Origin: Pseudomonadota bacterium
Lineage (GTDB): Bacteria; Pseudomonadota; Alphaproteobacteria; Rhizobiales; Devosiaceae
Direction of reading: 5' to 3'
Assembly: GCA_023415605.1 (NCBI GenBank)
Contig: JAEZKB010000258.1
Coordinates: 1 to 17,273 of the forward strand
Length of the DNA: 17,273 nt
In this document: in pieces, positions 1-8,076 of the stretch
Layout: each line of letters begins with the position of its first letter
Position numbering within the stretch: position 1 is the stretch's first letter
Translations under genes and position numbers: made by a program
The notes under the pieces: model-generated
Databases searched by the model: none
Seen by the model: the letters and a program-made list of their open reading frames with translations, nothing else
Told to the model about the DNA's origin: nothing

Positions 1-947
1 GCGCAGAGCATGCCAACGCCGCAATTGAAGGTGCGCAGCATTTCGCGCTCGCTCAAGCCACCGACGCGGGAGAGCCAGGAGAACACCTTCGGTACGGTGA
101 TCTGTGTGAGGTCTATGTGTGCCGCGAGATTGTCCGGCAGCACGCGCGGGATATTATCGATGAAGCCACCGCCGGTGATGTGCGCGAGAGCCTTGATATT
201 GAGCCCGGCCTTGAGCGCCGAGAGCAGCGGCTTCACATAGATGCGGGTTGGCGTGAGCAGCGCCTCCGACAGCGTCTTGCCGCCCTCGAACGGCGCCGGC
301 AGGTACCAATCGACGCCGGAAATCTCGACGATCTTGCGCACCAGCGAAAAGCCGTTGGAGTGGACGCCGGACGACGCTATGGCGACCAGCGTATCGCCAG
401 CCTCGATATCGGCGCGGGGCAGCAGGGTGCCGCGCTCGGCGGCGCCGACAGCAAAGCCGGCCAGATCATAATCCTTGTCGTGATACATGCCCGGCATTTC
501 GGCAGTCTCGCCGCCGATCAACGCGCAACCGGCCATGCGGCAGCCGGCGGCAATGCCTTCGACGATCTGCGTTCCGGCTTCGACATCGAGCCGGCCTGTG
601 GCGAAATAGTCGAGAAAGAACAGCGGCTCGGCGCCCTGGACGATGATGTCGTTGACGCACATCGCCACCAGGTCCTGACCGATGGTGGCGTGGCTCCCGG
701 TATCGATGGCGATCTTCAGCTTGGTGCCGACGCCGTCATTGGCAGCGACGAGGATCGGATCGGTGAAGCCGGCGGCCTTGAGGTCGAAGAGCCCGCCAAA
801 ACCGCCGATCTCGCCATCGGCACCGGAACGGCGGGTGGAACGGACCGCCGGTTTGATCGCTTCTACAAGGGCGTTGCCGGCATCGATATCGACGCCCGCC
901 TGCTTGTATGACAGTCCGTTTGATGGCAGGTTTTGCGCGTCGGACAT
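1..947 (-). CDS. purM: Phosphoribosylformylglycinamidine cyclo-ligase (AIR synthetase), 3' end missing
   Basis: PurM closes the imidazole ring in de novo purine synthesis, turning FGAM plus ATP into AIR in the cytoplasm. Reading the minus strand from the ATG at 945-947 gives 315 residues with no stop before the window edge. PurM proteins are usually about 345-355 residues, so roughly 35-40 C-terminal residues lie outside. Recognisable stretches, in order, are SYKQAGVDIDAGN near the N terminus, the glycine-rich GEIGGFGGLFDL, AANDGVGTKLKIA, the GGETAEMPGMY segment, SSGVHSNGFSLVR and HITGGGFIDNIPRVLP. No convincing Shine-Dalgarno precedes the ATG, but the protein start matches the family. It is divergent from the AI-2E permease gene, with an 87-base gap. 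In many bacteria purN follows purM, and it would lie off the left edge. Identification is secure. Only the missing end is uncertain. Confidence 0.96.
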   Translation of the reverse strand, partial: MSDAQNLPSNGLSYKQAGVDIDAGNALVEAIKPAVRSTRRSGADGEIGGFGGLFDLKAAGFTDPILVAANDGVGTKLKIAIDTGSHATIGQDLVAMCVNDIIVQGAEPLFFLDYFATGRLDVEAGTQIVEGIAAGCRMAGCALIGGETAEMPGMYHDKDYDLAGFAVGAAERGTLLPRADIEAGDTLVAIASSGVHSNGFSLVRKIVEISGVDWYLPAPFEGGKTLSEALLTPTRIYVKPLLSALKAGLNIKALAHITGGGFIDNIPRVLPDNLAAHIDLTQITVPKVFSWLSRVGGLSEREMLRTFNCGVGMLC

Positions 948-990
948 GGGCTCTGCTAGCCGATCTTTTTGGGGTAAGAGTATCGTGGCG

Positions 991-1019
991 CTGATAGCCG
1001 CTCCACCCGCAGTACGCAA
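991..1019 (-). promoter_or_regulatory. Candidate purM promoter
   Basis: On the minus strand TTGCGT (1014-1019) and TATCAG (991-996) are separated by exactly 17 bases, which would place transcription start about 37 bases before the purM ATG. It is a moderate sigma-70-type match found by eye. A possible plus-strand pair, TTGGGG (969-974) and TGATAG (992-997), also spaced by 17, overlaps it and could serve the divergent operon. Confidence 0.38.
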
Positions 1020-1034
1020 GGGTTCCCCGGGTCG

Positions 1035-2270
1035 ATGACACTCAGAAATCAAGTGCTGGTCTGGGGCGGACTGCTGCTGATGGCGGTGCTGCTGCTTTGG
1101 GTGTTCCGCTCGATTCTGCTGCCCTTCGTGGTCGGCATGGCGCTCGCCTACCTGCTCAATCCGCTCGTCAATTTACTGCAGCGGGTGAAGATCCCGCGTT
1201 CGGTCGGCTCGGCCCTGGTATTGGTGCTGGTGATCGCAGTGATCACCGGGCTGGTGCTGATGCTGGTGCCACTGGTCTCCACCCAGGTCGCCGGCCTGGT
1301 GCTCCGGCTGCCGGCCTATATCGGCGATCTGCAGCATCTGGTGCAGGATTTCGCCCCGCAGCTCAACGAGTGGCTTGGGCCGGAGCGGGCGGCCCAGCTC
1401 GAAGCTTCGCTCGCCGACATGATCGGCACCGGCATCGAATGGGCCGGTACGCTCGCCGCCCAGATTGCGCAAAGCGGGTTCGGCGTCCTCAATACGCTGG
1501 TGGTGCTGTTCATCACGCCGGTCGTCGCCTTCTACCTGCTGCTCGACTGGGATGGCATGGTCAAGCGCGTCGATACGCTGCTGCCGCGCCAGCATCGCGA
1601 CGAAATCCACGGCGTGCTGGGGCAGATCGACCGCGCCATGGCCGGCTGGCTGCGCGGGCAGGGCTCGGTCATCGTCGTACTCTGCATCTACTACTGCACG
1701 GCGCTCTGGCTGGTCGGGCTCGATTTCGGCATCGCCATTGGCCTCATCGGCGGCATTCTGAGCTTTGTGCCCTATGTGGGCTTCCTGATCGGCTTTGCCC
1801 TGTCGATGACCATCGCCGTGGTGCAGTTCTGGCCCGACATGTGGGTGCGGCTGATCATCGTTCTCGGCATCTACATCATCGGGCAGTTCCTCGAGGGGAA
1901 TATCCTGGTCCCCAACCTCGTGGGCCAGTCGATCAACATCAACCCGGTCTGGCTGATGTTCGCACTGTTCGCCTTCGGCCTGCTGTTCGGCTTTGTCGGC
2001 CTGCTGCTGGCGGTGCCGCTGACGGCGATCGCGGGCGTGCTGATCCGCTATGCGCTCCACAAATATCAGGAGAGCTCGCTCTACCTGGGCGAAACGATCC
2101 CCGAGGAGCACCATGCGCCCGAAGTGCAGGTGACGGTGGTCACCGAAGGTCCGGTCAAATCGGCCGACGTGCGCCCGGCCAAGCCGTCGGCAAATGTCCG
2201 GTCGACCAAGGCGGGCACCGTCAAGGCGGCAGGGACCCGACGCGCCCCGAAGGCCAAGCCCGCAGAATGA
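1035..2270 (+). CDS. AI-2E family transporter / PerM-like permease
   Basis: A 411-residue polytopic inner-membrane protein. Hydrophobic segments lie near residues 8-24, 28-46, 57-81, 150-172, 210-228, 232-262, 272-290 and 308-338, and a soluble stretch sits between about 85 and 145. This is the usual layout of the AI-2E/PerM (UPF0118) family. The motif LSFVPYVGFLIG and the late GLLLAVPLTAIAGVLI segment are typical. Family members have been linked to autoinducer-2 or ion export, but the substrate cannot be read from sequence. The last 45 or so residues form an Ala/Lys/Pro/Val-rich basic tail, probably disordered and cytoplasmic. The ATG is the first in frame, and GCAAGGG about 11 bases upstream is a weak ribosome site. 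It heads the operon, and its stop shares ATGA with the hdaA start. Confidence 0.9.
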   Translation: MTLRNQVLVWGGLLLMAVLLLWVFRSILLPFVVGMALAYLLNPLVNLLQRVKIPRSVGSALVLVLVIAVITGLVLMLVPLVSTQVAGLVLRLPAYIGDLQHLVQDFAPQLNEWLGPERAAQLEASLADMIGTGIEWAGTLAAQIAQSGFGVLNTLVVLFITPVVAFYLLLDWDGMVKRVDTLLPRQHRDEIHGVLGQIDRAMAGWLRGQGSVIVVLCIYYCTALWLVGLDFGIAIGLIGGILSFVPYVGFLIGFALSMTIAVVQFWPDMWVRLIIVLGIYIIGQFLEGNILVPNLVGQSININPVWLMFALFAFGLLFGFVGLLLAVPLTAIAGVLIRYALHKYQESSLYLGETIPEEHHAPEVQVTVVTEGPVKSADVRPAKPSANVRSTKAGTVKAAGTRRAPKAKPAE

Positions 2271-3022
2271 CCGATCCCGCGCCGCGGCCGGTCCGGACCG
2301 GCCAGTTGACCCTCGAATGGGGGCATACGCCCTCCCATGCCGAAGAGGACCTGATCCTCGGCGAGGGCAATGAACTGGCGTTCCGGCACATCCAGCATTT
2401 CCCGGACTGGCCCTCTCCGCCCTGGATGCTGATCGAGGGACCGCCCAGCGCCGGCAAATCGCACCTGGCGCGCATCTGGGCCGAGCGGGCAGGGTCGGGG
2501 GTTCCAGAGCCCGACGCGCTGGAGGCGTTTGCGACAGCAGGCGGCCGGACACCGCTGGTGATCGAGGACGTCGATAGCCGGGGCTATGAAGAGGACGCGC
2601 TGTTCCACTTGCTCAACCAATCGATGCGGGATGGGCGGCCACTCCTGCTCACCGCGCGGGAACCCGTTGCAAACTGGCCGTTCCAAACCGATGATCTGAA
2701 GTCGCGAGCCCGACTCGCGGCGCACTTCGCGGTCTCCACCAGCGATGACATCCAATTGTCGCAGATGTTCGTGAAACTGTTCGGCGACCGCCAGGTGACC
2801 GTCGATCCCAAGGTGATCGCCTATCTGGTTGCCCGGATGGAACGATCGCCCGAGGAGGCCGTCGTTCTGGTCGGCCTCATGGATGAGATGGCGCTGGCGC
2901 GCGGCACGGCGATCAGCCGGAGCATCGCTGCCGAGGCGCTGGCGCTCCGCGAAGCGGCGCACGACGAAGCACAATTGGCGCTCGACCTGGGCGAGCTGGA
3001 AGGCGACGACGAAGATGAATGA
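2267..3022 (+). CDS. hdaA: DnaA regulatory inactivator homologue HdaA
   Basis: HdaA is an AAA+ protein related to DnaA domain III. With the DNA-loaded sliding clamp it stimulates ATP hydrolysis by DnaA and so blocks re-initiation of replication. The start at the ATGA overlap (2267) gives 251 residues, normal for the family. Visible motifs are a clamp-binding hexapeptide QLTLEW (13-18), Walker A GPPSAGKS (58-65), a Walker B region PLVIEDVD (96-103), a sensor-1-like LLLTARE, an arginine-finger region LKSRAR and a sensor-2-like ARMERSPEEA. A second clamp-like hexapeptide, QLALDL (236-241), lies just before an acidic end, LEGDDEDE. The reading frame is open for hundreds of codons upstream inside the permease gene, but motif order and the overlap fix the start. 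It overlaps ppk1 by 8 bases, which suggests translational coupling. Confidence 0.9.
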   Translation: MTDPAPRPVRTGQLTLEWGHTPSHAEEDLILGEGNELAFRHIQHFPDWPSPPWMLIEGPPSAGKSHLARIWAERAGSGVPEPDALEAFATAGGRTPLVIEDVDSRGYEEDALFHLLNQSMRDGRPLLLTAREPVANWPFQTDDLKSRARLAAHFAVSTSDDIQLSQMFVKLFGDRQVTVDPKVIAYLVARMERSPEEAVVLVGLMDEMALARGTAISRSIAAEALALREAAHDEAQLALDLGELEGDDEDE

Positions 3023-5186
3023 GCTGAGCGAGTTCCACGAAGTCGAGCCGGCCGCGCCGGACGTGTCCGAGCTGCGTCACAGCCCGGCGCGCTTCGTCAA
3101 TCGCGAAGTCAGCTGGCTGCAGTTCAACATGCGTGTGCTGGAGGAGGCGGGGAACACCAACCATCCGCTGCTCGAGCGGCTGCGCTTCGTGTCGATTTCG
3201 GCCAACAATCTCGACGAGTTCTTCATGGTGCGTGTCGCCGGCCTCAAGGGCCAAGTGCGCGCCGGCCTAGCCACGCAGAGCGCCGACGGCCTGTCGCCGA
3301 CCGAGCAACTCGACGAGATCGCGACCCTCGCCCAGCACCTGCATCTCGAACAGCAGGATGCCTGGCAGACGCTGCGTGAGGAACTGTTCGACGCCAACGT
3401 GGTGATCCACGAAGTCGACGACTTGAGCCAGGACCAGGTGAAGTATCTGCAGCGGCTGTTTCGCGAGGAGATCTTCCCGGTGCTGACCCCGATCGCGGTC
3501 GATCCGGCGCATCCCTTCCCGTTCATCCCCAATCTTGGGTTCTCGCTGGCCTTCGAGATGGTGCGGCCGGGGACGACGTCGACACTGACCGCACTGGTGC
3601 GCGTGCCGAGCAACCTCGACCGCTTCATCACCTTGCCGGCAGAACTTACTGAGGACGGGCGGATCGAGGTTGTCACCATCGACACGATCATCAACCTCTT
3701 CTTCCATAAGATGTTTCCCGGCTACGAAGTGGCCGGCTCCGGCGCCTTCCGCGTCATCCGCGACAGCGAAATCGAAATCGACGACGAAGCGGCAGACCTC
3801 GTCGTGGAGTTCGAGTCCGCCTTGCGGCAGCGCCGCCGCGGCCAGGTGATCCGCCTTGAAATCGAAAAGAAGATGCCGCGCGCCTTGCGCCGGCAGATTT
3901 CCGATCGCTTGGGAGTGGGGGCCACCGATACGTTCGAAGTCGAAGGCTTCCTTGGCCTCGCCGACGCCAGCAAGATCTGCGAGATCGACCGGCCGGACTT
4001 GAAATTCCAGCCCTACATGCCGCGCTTCCCCGAGCGGGTCCGCGACTTCAACGGCGACATGTTCGCCGCGATCAAGGCCAAGGACCTCCTGGTCCACCAC
4101 CCGTTCGAGAGCTTCGATACGGTGGTGCAGTTCCTGCTACAGGCGGCCCGCGACCCCAATGTGGTCGCCATCAAGCAGACGCTTTACCGCACGTCCCGCG
4201 ACAGCCCGATCGTCAAGGCGCTGATCATGGCAGCGGAGGCGGGCAAGTCGGTGACCGCGCTGGTGGAGCTCAAGGCCCGCTTCGACGAAGAAGCCAATAT
4301 CCGCTGGGCCCGCGACCTCGAGCGGGCCGGCGCTCAGGTAGTCTTCGGCTTCATCGAACTCAAAACCCACGCCAAGATGAGCCAGGTGGTGCGGCGCGAG
4401 GGCGGCAAGCTGGTGAGCTATTGCCACCTGGGCACCGGCAACTACCACCCCATCACAGCCAAGATTTACACCGACCTGAGTTATTTCACCTCGGACCCGG
4501 CGATCACGCGTGACGTGGCTCGCGTGTTCAACTTCATCACCGGTTACGCGCGGCCCACTGAACTCGAAGCCATTGCCGCCTCGCCGGTCAACCTGCGCTC
4601 GACGTTGCTCGACCACATCGCCAAGGAAGTCGCCTTGGCCGAGCGCGGAGAGCCGGCGTCGATCTGGTTCAAGTGCAACGCGCTGGTCGATCCGGAAATC
4701 ATCGACGCGCTCTACGACGCGAGCCAGAAGGGCGTGAAGATCGAGCTGATTGTGCGCGGCATCTGCTGCCTGCGGCCTGGAATTCCCGGCTTCTCGGACA
4801 ATATAAGGGTGAAGTCCGTCGTCGGCCGCTTCCTCGAACACAGTCGCATATACTGCTTCGGGCAAGGTGAGCCGATGCCGTCGGCCCGTGCCAAGGTCTA
4901 TATGTCCTCGGCCGACCTGATGCAGCGCAACCTCGACTGGCGGGTTGAAGTGATGGTGCCGATCGTCAACAAGACCGTGCACAAACAGATCCTCGATCGT
5001 ATGCTGGTGACCTACCTCAAGGATAACCAGCAGAGCTGGGAGGTGCTGCCCGATGGCAGCTCGCATCGCATACGCCTCGCTGAAGGCGAAGAACCCTTCA
5101 GTGCGCACGAGTATTTCATGACCAATGCCAGCCTTTCCGGCCGCGGCAGCGCCTTGCAGCGCGAACAGGACGAGAGTGACGATTGA
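3015..5186 (+). CDS. ppk1: Polyphosphate kinase 1
   Basis: Ppk1 reversibly moves the gamma phosphate of ATP onto polyphosphate through a phosphohistidine intermediate. From the ATG at 3015 the protein is 723 residues; the E. coli enzyme is 688. The N-terminal domain opens with RFVNREVSWLQFNMRVLEEA and NNLDEFFMVRVAGLK, both family hallmarks. The two active-site histidines are visible: His452 in LKTHAKM and His609 in EHSRIYCFG. They are 157 residues apart, the same spacing I recall for His435 and His592 in E. coli. Supporting segments are AIKQTLYRTSRDSPIV, ELKARFDEEANIRWA and CHLGTGNYHP. The frame is open upstream, but residues before this ATG are basic low-complexity sequence inside hdaA. It sits between hdaA and ppx in a coupled operon, its start overlapping the hdaA end by 8 bases and its stop overlapping the ppx start by 4. 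Confidence 0.96.
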   Translation: MNELSEFHEVEPAAPDVSELRHSPARFVNREVSWLQFNMRVLEEAGNTNHPLLERLRFVSISANNLDEFFMVRVAGLKGQVRAGLATQSADGLSPTEQLDEIATLAQHLHLEQQDAWQTLREELFDANVVIHEVDDLSQDQVKYLQRLFREEIFPVLTPIAVDPAHPFPFIPNLGFSLAFEMVRPGTTSTLTALVRVPSNLDRFITLPAELTEDGRIEVVTIDTIINLFFHKMFPGYEVAGSGAFRVIRDSEIEIDDEAADLVVEFESALRQRRRGQVIRLEIEKKMPRALRRQISDRLGVGATDTFEVEGFLGLADASKICEIDRPDLKFQPYMPRFPERVRDFNGDMFAAIKAKDLLVHHPFESFDTVVQFLLQAARDPNVVAIKQTLYRTSRDSPIVKALIMAAEAGKSVTALVELKARFDEEANIRWARDLERAGAQVVFGFIELKTHAKMSQVVRREGGKLVSYCHLGTGNYHPITAKIYTDLSYFTSDPAITRDVARVFNFITGYARPTELEAIAASPVNLRSTLLDHIAKEVALAERGEPASIWFKCNALVDPEIIDALYDASQKGVKIELIVRGICCLRPGIPGFSDNIRVKSVVGRFLEHSRIYCFGQGEPMPSARAKVYMSSADLMQRNLDWRVEVMVPIVNKTVHKQILDRMLVTYLKDNQQSWEVLPDGSSHRIRLAEGEEPFSAHEYFMTNASLSGRGSALQREQDESDD

Positions 5187-6724
5187 ATCAGTACTGGGGC
5201 GTTGACGCCGATCCGACCGCGCAAGGGCGCATCAAAGGCGCCAAACCGGTCGCAGTCCTCGATATCGGCTCCAACTCCGTCCGTCTCGTCGTCTACGAAC
5301 GCCACGCCCGCTCGCTGACCCCGCTCTACAACGAGAAATCGGCCTGCGCGCTGGGTCGCGGCGTCGCTGCCTCGGGGAAGCTCGCCTACGAGAATATCGA
5401 CCGGGCGCTGACCGCCATCCAGCGCTTCGCCCTCGTGGCCAAGCTCATGAAGGTCGGAAAAGTCTATGTGCTCGCGACGTCGGCGGTACGCGAGGCCAGC
5501 AATTCCAAGGGTTTCGTCGACGCCGTCGAAGACATCATGGGGGCTCGTGTGCAGGTGCTGAGCGGCGCTGAGGAAGCGCATTTCGCCGCGCTCGGCGTCC
5601 TTGCCGGCATTCCCGGCTTCATCGGCGTGGTCGGGGACTTGGGCGGCGGCAGCCTCGAACTCTCGGCGATGAATGCCGGGCTCGATTCTGCCGGCGAAAC
5701 GCATGAACTCGGCGTCATCCGCTTGCAGGATGACAGCGGGTCCTCGGCAGACAAGGCGCAGGCGCTGGCCAAGCAACGGCTCAAGGCTTCGGACATCCTC
5801 AAGGGGCGGGAGGGCGGCGCCTTCTGCGCCATCGGCGGTACCTGGCGATCGCTTGCCAAGCTGCATCAGGTGCTGCGCGACTATCCGTTGCACATGGTCC
5901 AGCACTACGAGGCGCCGGCGGCCGACATCCTCAAGATGTGTGAGGAGATCGTTGAACAATATGCCGACGGCAAGACCTATGTGGGTGCCGAGCATGTGAG
6001 TTCGTCACGCCGCGAGCTTGTGCCGTATGGCGCGGCAGTGCTGGCCGAAGTCCTGAAAATCGGCAAGTACGACAAGGTGGTGTTTTCGGCGCTGGGCGTG
6101 CGCGAGGGCTACCTCTATGGGCTGCTCGACGACAAGGAGCGCCGCGTCGACCCGCTGCAGCAGGGCGCCGAGGAGGTGAACACGCTGCGCTCGCGTTCGC
6201 CGGCGCACGCGCAGGATCTCATCGATTTTTCCGCCGCCTTCCTGACCGCCGTGGGAGTGCGCGAAACGGCGGACGAGCTACGGCTGCGCAAGGTCGCCTG
6301 CTATCTCGCCGATATCGGCTGGCGCGGCCATCCGGATTACCGCGGCGAACAAAGCGTAGATATGATCGCCTATGGGTCGCTGACCGGCGTCGACCATCCC
6401 GGCCGCGCCTTTCTCGCCGAGGTGCTGGCGGTCCGCTATATGGGCCTCAAGCACAAGAGCCAGAACCAGGCCCTGCTGGGACTGTCAGGGCCCGCGTCCA
6501 GCATGAAGGCCCGCCTGATCGGCGCCATCATGCGCGTAGCCTATCCAATGTCCGCGGCCATGCCTGGCATCCTGCCGCGCGCGAGCTTTTCGCTGGTCGA
6601 CGGCACTTTGCACCTGCATCTGCCGCAGGACCTGGCGTTCCTGGACGGTGAGCACCTGCAGGGCCGGCTGGATCAGCTCGCCGGCGTAGCGGGCATCAAG
6701 AACGCACGAGTGGTTGCGGGTTAA
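5183..6724 (+). CDS. ppx: Exopolyphosphatase, Ppx/GppA family
   Basis: This 513-residue member of the ASKHA phosphatase superfamily most likely removes terminal phosphates from polyphosphate, opposing Ppk1. The first phosphate-binding loop is DIGSNSVRLVV (27-37). The segment SGAEEAH (127-133) carries the expected catalytic glutamate, and the second loop is GDLGGGSLEL with Asp152. The C-terminal half contains an HD-like helical region around ADIGWRGHPDYR and TGVDHPGR. It could also act on pppGpp (GppA activity), but pairing with ppk1 favours polyphosphate. The start is a TTG at 5183-5185 overlapping the ppk1 stop; the first in-frame ATG comes nearly 90 codons later and would delete the first loop. 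GAGAG at 5172-5176 lies 6 bases upstream. Its TAA shares bases with the converging rnd stop. Confidence 0.93.
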   Translation: MNQYWGVDADPTAQGRIKGAKPVAVLDIGSNSVRLVVYERHARSLTPLYNEKSACALGRGVAASGKLAYENIDRALTAIQRFALVAKLMKVGKVYVLATSAVREASNSKGFVDAVEDIMGARVQVLSGAEEAHFAALGVLAGIPGFIGVVGDLGGGSLELSAMNAGLDSAGETHELGVIRLQDDSGSSADKAQALAKQRLKASDILKGREGGAFCAIGGTWRSLAKLHQVLRDYPLHMVQHYEAPAADILKMCEEIVEQYADGKTYVGAEHVSSSRRELVPYGAAVLAEVLKIGKYDKVVFSALGVREGYLYGLLDDKERRVDPLQQGAEEVNTLRSRSPAHAQDLIDFSAAFLTAVGVRETADELRLRKVACYLADIGWRGHPDYRGEQSVDMIAYGSLTGVDHPGRAFLAEVLAVRYMGLKHKSQNQALLGLSGPASSMKARLIGAIMRVAYPMSAAMPGILPRASFSLVDGTLHLHLPQDLAFLDGEHLQGRLDQLAGVAGIKNARVVAG

Positions 6725-7875
6725 TCCGCGATCGGGATTTCGACGACGCCCTTGCGGGTGGCGGCGAGGCCGATTCTGCCGTGCTTGATGGCGAGGGCCT
6801 TCTCGCCGAAGAGCTTGCGGCGCCAGCCCTTCAAGGCCGGGACGTCGGCATCGTCGTCGAGTACAAGGGCGTCGATATCGTCGGAGGTGGCAATGATGCG
6901 GGCGGCGACGCCGTGTTCTTCCGAGACGGCCTTTAGCAGCACACGGACGAGATCGCCCACAGCGCCCTTGGGCGACGGACCGCGATAACGTTCGGGCATG
7001 GCCGGCAGCTCGCCCTTGGGCAGCGCCTCGACCCTCTTGATGATCGAAATGATCTCGGCCGCAGCCGAGGACCGGCCGTAGCCGCGCTGCACGGCACGCA
7101 GCTTGTCGAAGGCCTCGGGGCTGGAGGGGCGCTGCATAGCCAGTTCGATCAGCGCGTCGTCCTTGAGAATGCGGCTGCGCGGCTGGTCGGAATCCTGCGC
7201 CCGCTTCTCGCGCCACGCGGCGAGGTGCTGGAGCGCGGCCATGTCGCGCGGCCGGTTGAGCTTGGCGCGCAGCCGCTCCCAGGCATTTTCCGGCTGCACG
7301 ACATAGGTATCGATAGATCGAAGGACCGATAGTTCGTCCTCGACCCAGTCCCAGCGATGGGTCTTCTCTACCTGCTCGACCAGGGTCTTGTAGATGTCGC
7401 GCAGATGCGTGACGTCCGCCAGCGCATAGAGCCGCTGCTTTTCGCTGAGGGGGCGGGCGGACCAGTCGGTGAAGCGCGAGGACTTGTCCAGTTCCACGCC
7501 CGTCACGGAGCGCACGAGATTATCGTAGGAGACGCTGTCGCCGAAGCCGCAGACGGAAGCGGCAATCTGAGTGTCGAAGATGTTGAGCGGCACCTTGCCG
7601 GTCAACTTGACGAAAATCTCGATGTCCTGCCGAGCGGCGTGGAAGACCTTCCGGACGTTGTCGTTGGCAAGGAGTGCAAAGAAGGGCGCGAGGCTTAGGC
7701 CGTCGGTCAACGGGTCGATCAGCACCGCTTCGTCTTCGGTGGCAACCTGCAGCAAACAAAGTTTAGGCCAGTAAGTTGTCTCGCGCAGAAACTCGGTATC
7801 GACCGTCACATAATCATGTCCGGCGGCCCGCTCGCAAAACGCGGCGAGCACGTCGGTGGAGGTAATGAGCTCCAT
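6721..7875 (-). CDS. rnd: Ribonuclease D
   Basis: RNase D is a 3'-to-5' exoribonuclease that trims tRNA precursors and other structured RNAs. The protein is 384 residues, the normal length. The DEDDy catalytic set is complete: Asp26 and Glu28 in TVDTEF, Asp84 in HAARQDIEIF, and Tyr150 with Asp154 in YALADVTHL. An HRDC domain follows at roughly 205-285 and includes AAWREKRAQDSDQPRSRILKD. A C-terminal helical region of about 95 residues completes it. The start ATG (7873-7875) has GAAAGG about 7 bases upstream, a good ribosome site. The gene is divergent from aspS and convergent with ppx, and shares the four-base TTAA at 6721-6724 as its stop. Confidence 0.95.
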   Translation of the reverse strand: MELITSTDVLAAFCERAAGHDYVTVDTEFLRETTYWPKLCLLQVATEDEAVLIDPLTDGLSLAPFFALLANDNVRKVFHAARQDIEIFVKLTGKVPLNIFDTQIAASVCGFGDSVSYDNLVRSVTGVELDKSSRFTDWSARPLSEKQRLYALADVTHLRDIYKTLVEQVEKTHRWDWVEDELSVLRSIDTYVVQPENAWERLRAKLNRPRDMAALQHLAAWREKRAQDSDQPRSRILKDDALIELAMQRPSSPEAFDKLRAVQRGYGRSSAAAEIISIIKRVEALPKGELPAMPERYRGPSPKGAVGDLVRVLLKAVSEEHGVAARIIATSDDIDALVLDDDADVPALKGWRRKLFGEKALAIKHGRIGLAATRKGVVEIPIAD

Positions 7876-7961
7876 GTATCGCCTTTCAAGGCTTGGTATT
7901 AGTTTGCGTCATAACAGGGGAATAGCACGCTTTCCAGAAACAATTGCCCTTTGCCGGGCTG

Positions 7962-7977
7962 CGCGGCGCGCGCCGCG
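7962..7977. repeat. 16-bp perfect GC-only palindrome in the rnd/aspS gap
   Basis: CGCGGCGCGCGCCGCG equals its own reverse complement over all 16 bases. It sits in the 201-base gap between divergent rnd and aspS, 24 bases before the aspS -35 element and 86 bases before the rnd ATG. It could be an operator shared by both genes or a cruciform, or it may be chance in a GC-rich stretch. Confidence 0.6.
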
Positions 7978-8001
7978 GCAGGGCGGCTGCACCCCGAAAA
8001 C

Positions 8002-8030
8002 TTGACAAAGCTGCCCTTGCATGCGCTTTT
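8002..8030 (+). promoter_or_regulatory. Candidate aspS promoter
   Basis: A perfect TTGACA (8002-8007, inside CTTGACAAAG) is followed after 17 bases by GCTTTT (8025-8030). The strong -35 with a poor -10 is common in alphaproteobacterial sigma-70 promoters. The leader to the aspS ATG would be about 40 bases. The rest of the 7876-8076 gap holds the palindrome at 7962-7977 and, on the minus strand, a TGTTAT that might be the rnd -10. I see no RNA gene in it. Confidence 0.55.
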
Positions 8031-8076
8031 CGCGCCGCAATTTTGCCCCCAGCAACTCCGGACAAGAGTCGAGAAA

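Noticed and set aside
117..911. 264-codon plus-strand open frame over purM
   Set aside because: It is antisense to purM, whose motifs are unmistakable; the translation is low-complexity D/G/R-rich shadow sequence.
1097..2266. Long upstream extension of the hdaA frame
   Set aside because: It runs inside the permease gene and has Arg/Ala-rich shadow composition; the family start and ATGA overlap place hdaA at 2267.
1173..2552. 459-codon minus-strand frame across the permease and hdaA
   Set aside because: Antisense shadow, rich in H, D, Q and R, with no recognisable domain; the plus-strand proteins are clear.
7951..8076. 42-codon N-terminal extension of aspS
   Set aside because: It passes through the palindrome and the candidate promoter, and AspRS in this group begins at MHPYRTHTC.
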